64,000 bases of DNA. Origin: Azospirillum brasilense (GTDB lineage Bacteria > Pseudomonadota > Alphaproteobacteria > Azospirillales > Azospirillaceae). The notes beneath the pieces were generated by a model, which was given only the letters and a program-made list of their open reading frames with translations, was not told the DNA's origin and ran no database searches. The translations under genes were made by a program, and so were the position numbers. Positions 16,280-24,171 of the stretch are shown here, piece by piece; the stretch's first letter is position 1, and the number at the start of each line of letters is the position of its first letter. The stretch covers positions 145,001 through 209,000 of the forward strand of contig NZ_CP059453.1 in the NCBI RefSeq assembly GCF_022023855.1, written 5' to 3'.

Positions 16280-17032
16280 ATGCTGACGGTTCCCCTGACA
16301 CTCGGACTCGGCCTTGCGGCGCTGGTGACCTCGTTCCTGTCGGGCCTGTTCGGCATGGCCGGCGGCATGGTGCTGATGGGGTTGCTGCTGGTGCTGCTGC
16401 CGGTGTCCTCGGCCATGCTGCTGCACGGGATCACGCAGATGACCGCCAACGGCTGGCGGGCGTGGCTGTGGCGGCGGCACGTGCAATGGGGGATCGTGGC
16501 CCGGTTCCTGTTGGGCGGGGCGGTTGCGGTCGCCGTCTTCACCCTGATCCGCTACGTGCCCGGCAAGGCGGAATCGCTGATCGTGCTGGGGCTTTCGCCC
16601 TTCATGGCGATGGCGGTTCCGTCGTACTGGTCGCCGAACGTGTCGCGGCGCGGCCACAGCACATTGGCCGGCGTCCTGTGCATGGGCGTGCAGCTGATCG
16701 CCGGCATCTCGGGGCCGCTGCTCGATGTGTTCTTCGTGAAGTCCAGCCTGTCGCGACAGAGCGTCGTCGCGACCAAGGCGACGATGCAGGTCTTCGGCCA
16801 TCTGTTCAAGACGGTCTATTTCGGCTCCCTCGTCGCGGCGTCGGAGACGGAGGCGCTGGACATCACGGTGACGGCCCTGTGCATCGGCATGGCCGTTCTG
16901 GGGACCAATCTGTCGCGCCACGTGCTCGACGCCATGAGCGACGCCCAGTTCCGCAGCTGGAGCCAGCGTCTGGTCGCCCTGACCGGCACCGTCTATCTCG
17001 GCCAGGGGCTGTTCCTGCTGGTGGTGCGGTAG
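16280..17032 (+). CDS. TauE/SafE-family (sulfite exporter-like) membrane protein
   Basis: Integral membrane permease of the TSUP family, which exports sulfite, sulfonates or other organic anions. About eight hydrophobic segments; the first family repeat is visible as ALVTSFLSGLFGMAGGMVLMG, and the second half carries the GISGPLLDVFF element. Starting at ATG 16280 it is 250 residues, normal for the family; ATG 16241 with AGGGG upstream is an alternative. It is divergent from the LysR gene, which probably controls it. Substrate cannot be told from sequence. Confidence 0.88.
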   Translation: MLTVPLTLGLGLAALVTSFLSGLFGMAGGMVLMGLLLVLLPVSSAMLLHGITQMTANGWRAWLWRRHVQWGIVARFLLGGAVAVAVFTLIRYVPGKAESLIVLGLSPFMAMAVPSYWSPNVSRRGHSTLAGVLCMGVQLIAGISGPLLDVFFVKSSLSRQSVVATKATMQVFGHLFKTVYFGSLVAASETEALDITVTALCIGMAVLGTNLSRHVLDAMSDAQFRSWSQRLVALTGTVYLGQGLFLLVVR

Positions 17033-17046
17033 ATTCCGGGGGGTTC

Positions 17047-17137
17047 TTGCCCCCACCCCGGCCCTCCCCCGCTTCGCAGGGGAGGGAGATTTTGTCCCCT
17101 CCCCTGCGATAGCGGGGGAGGGTTAGGGAGGGGGCAA
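17047..17137. repeat. Dispersed intergenic palindromic repeat, family 2, copy A
   Basis: About 90 bp bounded by TTGCCCCC and GGGGGCAA, with an inner CCCTCCCCCGCTTCGCAGGG and its near complement. Related copies are at 39533 and 62406. It follows the TauE gene and could act as a terminator hairpin. Confidence 0.85.
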
Positions 17138-17526
17138 AGTGCTCCTCCCCATCACCCCGGCGGGGGGAAAACCGCCATGAACCGGTCTCCGCCTCTTCCG
17201 GGTGGAGCGCCGAAATTTTGCATGACCGGCTGGTGGCTGACAGGTTCATGACAGGTTCGCCTGTTAAACAGTTGGAACAACCAACCACCGTTCCCGGAAC
17301 CTCCACCATGGCGACCGAATCCGCAGCCCGAAAGCCGGCGGAACCCACGGCGAAGACCGCATCGGCGGACGAGCGAACCCCGCTCTTTTATGGCGCCGCC
17401 TGCGGCGCGGGGGCCGGCGGCTCCGTCCTCCTCTATGAGGCGCGCCCGCAGAGGTCCACCGCCAAGGCACCGTAAGGCGCAGCAAGCGCCGTCCAAAAGC
17501 AAAAAAGTCCACTCGGAGGAAACACC
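17138..17526. other. Upstream region of the tripartite transporter operon
   Basis: No gene is firmly supported. A 55-codon frame (17308-17475) has no ribosome-binding site and I do not accept it. The region contains the direct repeat described at 17238 and presumably the tctC promoter. A ribosome-binding CGGAGGA lies just before 17527. Confidence 0.5.
17238..17258. promoter_or_regulatory. Two direct TGACAGGTTC repeats, 11 bp apart
   Basis: TGACAGGTTC occurs at 17238-17247 and again at 17249-17258, in step with one DNA helical turn. This is the layout bound by OmpR/PhoB-type response regulators such as TctD, a homologue of which is encoded at 23497. The TctD site function is inferred. Confidence 0.5.
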
Positions 17527-18498
17527 ATGAGCCTCGGCAACCCCGCCAAGGGGATGCTGGCGGCGGCCGTGCTGGCCGCTGCCGCCCTGTTCGCCGCTCC
17601 CGCGTCCGCGGAGATCAAGAATCTGGAGATCATCGCCCCCGCCAACGCCGGCGGCGGCTATGACCAGCACGCGCGCGCCATGCAGCAGGTGCTTCAGGAG
17701 CACAAGCTGGCCTCCAGCGTCCAGGTGGTCAACATCCCGGGCGCCGGCGGCACCATCGGCCTCAGCCAGTTCGTCACCGCCAAGAAGCGCAACCCCGGCC
17801 TGATGATCTCCGGCCTCGGCATGATCGGCGCGATCTTGATCAACAAGTCGCCGGTGTCGCTCGATCAGGTGACCCCGCTGGCCCGCCTGACCGGCGAGTA
17901 CCAGCCCATCGTCGTGGCCGCGGATTCACCGCTGAAGACGCTCGACGACCTCGTCAGGAAGTTCAAGGCCGATCCCGGCTCGGTCTCCTGGGGCGGCTTC
18001 GCCGTCGGCAGCCCCGACCACATCCTCTACGGCCTGCTGGTCAAGGCGATCGGCGGCGACGTCTCCAAGATGAACTACATCGCCGCCGGAGCGGGCGGCG
18101 AGATGATGGCCTCGGTGCTCGGCGGGCACATCACCGTGGCGACCGGCGGCTACAACGAGATGGCCTCGCAGCTCCAGGCCGGAAAGCTGCGCGCGCTGGC
18201 GATCTCCGCCCCGCAGCGCCTTCCCGGCATCGACGTCCCGACCTTCAAGGAGCAGGGCGTTGATGTGGAACTGGTGAACTGGCGCGCCGTGATGGCGCCG
18301 GGCAACCTGAAGGCGTCGGAGAAGCAGGTGCTGGACGATGCGGTCGGCGCCATGGTCCGCACCGACGAGTGGAAGCGCATCGCCGAGGAGCGCGGCTGGA
18401 TCGACCTCTACCTGCCGCCCGACCAGTTCGCCGCCTTCGTGAAGGACGAGCGGACGCGGATCGAAGGCGTGCTGACGGACCTCGGCCTCGTCAAGTGA
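17527..18498 (+). CDS. Tripartite tricarboxylate transporter substrate-binding protein, TctC family (first copy)
   Basis: Periplasmic receptor of a TTT-type transporter for small carboxylates. Signal peptide at residues 1-28 (AAPASA before EIKN). Family features are LEIIAPANAGGGYDQHARAMQ and VVNIPGAGGTIGLSQF, which line the carboxylate pocket. 323 residues. Followed after about 60 bp by a second TctC, similar along its entire length, and then by TctB and TctA. A short CCGGC/GCCGG stem with TTTT lies just after the stop (18506-18527). Substrate unknown. Confidence 0.93.
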   Translation: MSLGNPAKGMLAAAVLAAAALFAAPASAEIKNLEIIAPANAGGGYDQHARAMQQVLQEHKLASSVQVVNIPGAGGTIGLSQFVTAKKRNPGLMISGLGMIGAILINKSPVSLDQVTPLARLTGEYQPIVVAADSPLKTLDDLVRKFKADPGSVSWGGFAVGSPDHILYGLLVKAIGGDVSKMNYIAAGAGGEMMASVLGGHITVATGGYNEMASQLQAGKLRALAISAPQRLPGIDVPTFKEQGVDVELVNWRAVMAPGNLKASEKQVLDDAVGAMVRTDEWKRIAEERGWIDLYLPPDQFAAFVKDERTRIEGVLTDLGLVK

Positions 18499-18559
18499 CC
18501 GACAGCCGGCGGTGGTCTGCCGGTTTTCAAAACAAAACATACCCATGGAGCGAAGCGTC

Positions 18560-19537
18560 ATGACCATCCGCATGCCGGGCGCCGTGAAGGGCGTCCTGAC
18601 CGCCGCCGTCCTCGCCACGGCAACCCTCGCCGCCACCCCGTCGCTGGCCGAGATAAAGGGGCTGGAGATCATCGCCCCGGCCAGCCCCGGCGGCGGCTGG
18701 GACCAGCACGCCCGCACGCTCCAGCAGGTCCTTCAGGACCAGAAGCTGGCCTCCAACATCCAGGTCGTGAACATCCCCGGCGCCGGCGGCACGGTCGGCC
18801 TCGCCCAGTTCGTCACCGCCAAGAAGCGCACCCCGACGGTGCTGGTCGGCGGCCAGATCATGTTGGGCGCCATCGTCACCAACAAGTCGGCGGTGACGCT
18901 CGATCAGGTGACCCCGCTGGCCCGGCTGACCGGCGAGTACACCGCCATCGTCGTTCCGCCGGATTCGCCCATCAAGACCTTCGACGACCTGATCAAGAAG
19001 TTCAAGGCGGACCCCGGCTCGGTCTCCTGGGGCGGCGGCTCGGCGGGCGGCAGCGATCAGATCCTGGCCGGCCTGATCGCCAAGTCGGTCGGCGTAGATC
19101 CGAACAAGGTCAACTACGTCGCCACCGCGGGCGGCGGCGAGCTGCTGGCCTCGGCGCTGGGCGGCCACGTCACGCTCGGCATGGGCGGCTACAGCGAGTT
19201 CGCCCCGCAGTTCCAGGCGGGCAAGCTGCGCGCCATCGCCGTCTCCGCCCCGCAGCGCCTGCCGGGCTCCGACACGCCGACCCTGAAGGAGCAGGGCGTC
19301 GACCTGGAGTTCGTGAACTGGCGCGGCGTCTTCGCCCAGGCCTCCGCCAAGCCGGCCGAGCTGAAGGAACTCCAGGAAGCCGTCGCCAAGGCCGTCGCCA
19401 GCGACGAGTGGAAGCAGGCCGTGAAGCAGCGCGGCTGGATCGACCTCTACCAGCCCTCAGCCGAGTTCGCCTCTTTCCTGAAGCAGGAGCGCGCGCAGAT
19501 CGAGGGCACGCTGAAGGACATCGGCCTCGTGAAGTGA
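18560..19537 (+). CDS. Tripartite tricarboxylate transporter substrate-binding protein, TctC family (second copy)
   Basis: Second periplasmic receptor, a close paralogue of the preceding gene (shared LEIIAPA-GGG-DQHAR, NIPGAGGT-GL-QFVTAKKR, GWIDLY). Signal peptide ends at SLAEIKG. ATG 18560 is chosen because GGAG precedes it by nine bases; ATG 18545 is in frame upstream. 325 residues. Differences cluster at the pocket region (GLGMIGAI versus GGQIMLGAI; GFAVGSPDHI versus GGSAGGSDQI), suggesting a related but distinct ligand served by the same TctAB. Confidence 0.93.
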   Translation: MTIRMPGAVKGVLTAAVLATATLAATPSLAEIKGLEIIAPASPGGGWDQHARTLQQVLQDQKLASNIQVVNIPGAGGTVGLAQFVTAKKRTPTVLVGGQIMLGAIVTNKSAVTLDQVTPLARLTGEYTAIVVPPDSPIKTFDDLIKKFKADPGSVSWGGGSAGGSDQILAGLIAKSVGVDPNKVNYVATAGGGELLASALGGHVTLGMGGYSEFAPQFQAGKLRAIAVSAPQRLPGSDTPTLKEQGVDLEFVNWRGVFAQASAKPAELKELQEAVAKAVASDEWKQAVKQRGWIDLYQPSAEFASFLKQERAQIEGTLKDIGLVK

Positions 19538-19548
19538 GAACCGAACCG

Positions 19549-19573
19549 GGTGGGCGCGGTCGCCGCGCCCACC
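19549..19573 (+). other. Strong hairpin between tctC and tctB
   Basis: Perfect 11-bp stem GGTGGGCGCGG / CCGCGCCCACC with a TCG loop, followed by an A-run rather than a T-run. Probably a message-stabilising or partial-termination element that raises binding-protein output over the permease. Confidence 0.65.
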
Positions 19574-19607
19574 GGTCCGCAAAAAAACAGTCTGGGAGGA
19601 TGAAGCG

Positions 19608-20096
19608 ATGACCACCGGTCGGAGCATGCGCGCCGGAGAGGCGGTGCTGGGCGGCGGGCTGTTCGCCCTTGGGGGCTTGATCGCGGTCGAGACCATGCTG
19701 ACCCCGAGCGTCGGCCGGGCGGTGGTCGGCCCTGCCCTGTTCCCCTACCTGATCTCGGGCGGCCTGGTCCTGGTCGGCCTGTCCCTGTTGCGCGAAGCCT
19801 TCGCCGGGGCCGTCGCCCACGCCGAGGGGCTGGAACTGGACCTGTGGGCGGTGGCGCTGGTCGCGGCGGGGCTGGCCGTCCAGTTCCTGCTGCTTGACAC
19901 GTTGGGCTGGATACCCTCCACCACCATCCTGTTCGCCGCGGTCTCCCGCGCCTTCGGCGGCCGGCGGCTGATGGTCAATCTCGCCATCGGGCTGGCGCTC
20001 GCCGCCTTCACCTTCGTGGCCTTCAATTACGGGCTCGGCCTGAACCTGCCCGAGGGCAGCATCGTCGAACGGCTCACGTCCCCCGACGCCGAGTAG
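19608..20096 (+). CDS. Tripartite tricarboxylate transporter small membrane subunit, TctB family
   Basis: Small permease subunit, 162 residues with four predicted helices (about 12-30, 45-62, 82-118 as two, 125-142). The family pattern GPALFPYLISGGLVLVGLSLL is present. GGGAGGATGAAGCG precedes ATG 19608. It stands between two TctC genes and TctA, a standard order. Confidence 0.9.
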   Translation: MTTGRSMRAGEAVLGGGLFALGGLIAVETMLTPSVGRAVVGPALFPYLISGGLVLVGLSLLREAFAGAVAHAEGLELDLWAVALVAAGLAVQFLLLDTLGWIPSTTILFAAVSRAFGGRRLMVNLAIGLALAAFTFVAFNYGLGLNLPEGSIVERLTSPDAE

Positions 20097-20110
20097 GAAC
20101 GCCGGACAAG

Positions 20111-20148
20111 CCCTGCTTCGGGCCCCTGCTTCGGGCCCCCGCTTCGGG
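20111..20148. repeat. Three tandem 13-bp units (consensus CCCCTGCTTCGGG)
   Basis: CCCTGCTTCGGG, CCCCTGCTTCGGG and CCCCCGCTTCGGG follow one another in the 66-bp gap between tctB and tctA. Each unit can fold as a small hairpin. It may be a slippage-prone tract in the tctA leader. Confidence 0.75.
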
Positions 20149-20162
20149 AAGGAAACTGCACA

Positions 20163-21695
<1,533 letters not shown>

Positions 21696-21722
21696 GACTG
21701 CCATTCCTCGAAGGACTTTTCC

Positions 21723-22394
21723 ATGGAAAGCGTCGATCTCTGGTCCCAGCTCGCCGCCTTGGGACAGGTCATCGCCATCGACCTCGTTCTGGCCGGCGAC
21801 AACGCCATCGTCGTCGGCATGGCCGCCGCCGCGGTGCCGCTGGCGCAGCGCCGCAAGGTGATCTTCTGGGGCATCGGTGCGGCCATCGTCCTGCGCATCT
21901 TCTTCGCCCTGATCACCACGCAGCTTCTCGCCATCATCGGGCTGACGCTGGCCGGCGGCGTGCTGCTGCTGTGGGTCTGCTGGAAAATGTACCGGGAGCT
22001 GCGCTCCCACGGGACGGACGAGGTGGCGCCCGACGAGGCGATGGACGCCCCCGACACGCCGGTGGGCGTGTCCGGAAGCGCCGCCGCCGGTGCCGCGGTC
22101 GGCGGGGTCACGGTGGGCGCGGCGATCTGGCAGATCGTCGTCGCCGACGTGTCGATGTCGCTCGACAACGTGCTGGCGGTGGCCGGCGCCGCCAAGGACC
22201 ACCCCACCATCCTGGTCATCGGCCTGCTGCTGTCCGTCGTGCTGATGGGGGCCGCGGCCAACATGATCGCGCATGTGCTGCACAAGCACCGCTGGGTCGG
22301 CTGGGTCGGTCTCGTCATCATCACCTATGTGGCGCTCGACATGATCTGGCGCGGCAGCAACGAAGTCCTCATGCACACCTCCCGGCTATCGTGA
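21723..22394 (+). CDS. TerC/YjbE-family integral membrane protein
   Basis: TerC-fold membrane protein, a family linked to metal (manganese) export and tellurium resistance. Seven hydrophobic helices and the paired acidic motifs IDLVLAGDNAIVVGMA and VVADVSMSLDNVLAVAG are present. 223 residues. It follows tctA after 27 bp and precedes a universal stress protein after 13 bp, so it is part of the operon. No metal riboswitch is possible in the short gap. The role in this setting is unclear. Confidence 0.92.
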   Translation: MESVDLWSQLAALGQVIAIDLVLAGDNAIVVGMAAAAVPLAQRRKVIFWGIGAAIVLRIFFALITTQLLAIIGLTLAGGVLLLWVCWKMYRELRSHGTDEVAPDEAMDAPDTPVGVSGSAAAGAAVGGVTVGAAIWQIVVADVSMSLDNVLAVAGAAKDHPTILVIGLLLSVVLMGAAANMIAHVLHKHRWVGWVGLVIITYVALDMIWRGSNEVLMHTSRLS

Positions 22395-22407
22395 CGGAGC
22401 GCTTCCG

Positions 22408-23283
22408 ATGATCAAGAAGGTACTGGTTCCCCTGACCGGGCGGCCGTTGGACCGCCGCGCCATCGCCACGGCCTTTCTGCTCGCCACCCGCTTCCGCGCC
22501 CATGTGGAGGGGTTGAGCGTCATGCCGCAGGTCGAAATCCGCACCTCGGTGGAAAGCGCCGCGATCCCCAAGGCGCTGGTCGAGCAGCTCATCCGCATCG
22601 GGCAGGAGGATCAGGCGCGGGTGATCGACTCCGCCCACGACCTGTTCGAGGAATTCCGCAACCGCTTCGGCGCCGCGGAGGCGGACAGCCTGACCGGCGG
22701 CGAGGCGGCGGACGGGCTCTCCGCCTCCTGGCAGCAGGCGACCGGCCCGCTGGCCGAAACCCTGGCGGAGGAAGCGCGGCTCGCCGATCTGGTGGTGATC
22801 GCCCAGACCTCCGACAGGACCAACGCCATGGGGCCGGCCATCGAGGCCACCCTGTTCGGCTCGGGCCGCCCCCTGCTGCTGGCGCCGGCGGCCGAACCGG
22901 CCTCGGTCGGGTCCGCGGTCGCCGTGGCCTGGGACGGCGGGGCCGCGGCCTCGCGGGCGGTCGCGGCGGCATTGCCGCTTCTGCAACGCGCCGGCAAGGC
23001 GGTCATCCTGTCGGCGGAGGTCGCCGATCCCGGACGCACCGCCGACCCCGACCGCCTTTCGGCCTACCTCGCCCTGCACGGCGTCGCGGCGACCATCCGC
23101 AAGGTCACCGCGTCGGGCCGCGTGGTCGGCCGGGCTTTGCAGGAGACGGCGGCGGAGGCCGGCTGCGACCTGCTGGTGATGGGCGCCTACGGCCACAGCC
23201 GGGTCCGCGAACGGGTGTGGGGTGGCGTGACGCTCGATGTACTGCGCGAACCGCCGGCCATTCCCATCTTCATGGCGCACTGA
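22408..23283 (+). CDS. Universal stress protein family protein
   Basis: Cytoplasmic UspA-like protein of 291 residues with two tandem domains, the N-terminal one degenerate. The second ends in the Usp nucleotide-binding signature, GCDLLVMGAYGHSRVRERVWGG. It is translated from ATG 22408 just behind terC. A stress or membrane-potential role is typical of the family; nothing specific can be read here. Confidence 0.9.
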   Translation: MIKKVLVPLTGRPLDRRAIATAFLLATRFRAHVEGLSVMPQVEIRTSVESAAIPKALVEQLIRIGQEDQARVIDSAHDLFEEFRNRFGAAEADSLTGGEAADGLSASWQQATGPLAETLAEEARLADLVVIAQTSDRTNAMGPAIEATLFGSGRPLLLAPAAEPASVGSAVAVAWDGGAAASRAVAAALPLLQRAGKAVILSAEVADPGRTADPDRLSAYLALHGVAATIRKVTASGRVVGRALQETAAEAGCDLLVMGAYGHSRVRERVWGGVTLDVLREPPAIPIFMAH

Positions 23284-23296
23284 TATGGACTCATGT

Positions 23297-23474
23297 CCCC
23301 TCTCCCCTCCGCTCTCGCGCAAACTTCGTTTGCGCTGACGCGACAGGCGGACCTTTGGTCCGCCGAAAGCGGGGAGAGGGTTAGGGTGAGGGGGTTGCGC
23401 TTTTGCCGAACGTACCGCCTCGCGCATCCCCCTCACCGGCCCTTCGGGCCACCCTCTCCCCAGAGGGGAGAGGG
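23297..23474. repeat. Dispersed intergenic palindromic repeat, family 1, copy 2
   Basis: Second copy of the element seen at 13387-13565. Its hairpins are GCGCAAAC-TTC-GTTTGCGC (23317-23335) and GGCGGACC-TTT-GGTCCGCC (23346-23364), both differing from copy 1 by paired changes. An extra GGCCC-TTC-GGGCC hairpin interrupts the right arm. It separates the stress protein gene from the response regulator. Confidence 0.85.
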
Positions 23475-23496
23475 CTATGAAGGCCGGAGACGGACC

Positions 23497-24171
23497 ATGC
23501 GCATACTCGTCGTCGAGGACACCGAGGATCTGGCCGACGCCATCGTCCACCGGCTGCGCAAGCTGGGTTACGCTGTCGACTGGGCGCCGACCGGCGACGA
23601 GGCGGAGGAGCTGCTGCGCCAGGAGGCGTACCAGCTCGTCCTGCTCGACATCATGCTGCCGGGGGTGGATGGGCAGACGCTGCTGAACCGCCTGCGCCAG
23701 CGCCGGGACGTCACGCCGGTCCTGGTGATGACCGCCCGCTCGCAGGTGAACGTGCGGGTCGATCTGCTCGACCTCGGCGCCGACGACTTCATCGTGAAGC
23801 CCTTCGACCTGCGGGAGCTGGAGGCACGCTGCCGCGCCCTGCTGCGCCGCTCGCACGGGCTCGCCTCCTCGCGCACGCAGTTCGGCAATCTGGTCTTCGA
23901 CGCCGCGGCCAAGAAAGTTCTGATCGACGCCCGTCCCGTCGATCTGGGCGGCCGCGAGTTCCGGCTGCTGGAGCTGTTTCTCAGCAACCTGAACACCGTC
24001 CTGTCGAAGGAGGACCTGATGGACCGGCTGTTCAGCCTCGACCAGCCCACCGCGCTGAACGCCATCGAGTTGTATGTCTCCCGCCTCCGGCGCAAGCTGG
24101 AGGGCGCGTCGGTGGAGATCCGGACGGTTCGGGGGCTGGGCTATGTGGCGGAAGTGTGTGCCGAAGGCTGA
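23497..24171 (+). CDS. Response regulator, OmpR/TctD type
   Basis: Two-component response regulator of 224 residues. The receiver domain has acidic pocket E7-D8, phospho-acceptor D51 (LLDIMLPG), T79 and K101. The winged-helix output domain covers about 125-220 with GREFRLLELFLSNLNTVLSKEDLMDRLF. ATG 23497 is the start of the conserved MRILVVEDTED. It overlaps the sensor kinase gene. Location behind a TctCBA operon points to a TctD-like activator of that transporter; the tandem repeats at 17238 are candidate targets. Confidence 0.94.
   Translation: MRILVVEDTEDLADAIVHRLRKLGYAVDWAPTGDEAEELLRQEAYQLVLLDIMLPGVDGQTLLNRLRQRRDVTPVLVMTARSQVNVRVDLLDLGADDFIVKPFDLRELEARCRALLRRSHGLASSRTQFGNLVFDAAAKKVLIDARPVDLGGREFRLLELFLSNLNTVLSKEDLMDRLFSLDQPTALNAIELYVSRLRRKLEGASVEIRTVRGLGYVAEVCAEG

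Noticed and set aside
17308..17475. 55-codon plus-strand frame before tctC
   Set aside because: No ribosome-binding site and no sensible protein character; the region is better explained as a regulatory leader.
21696..21722. Possible manganese riboswitch before the TerC gene
   Set aside because: The gap is 27 bp, far too short for the yybP-ykoY element.
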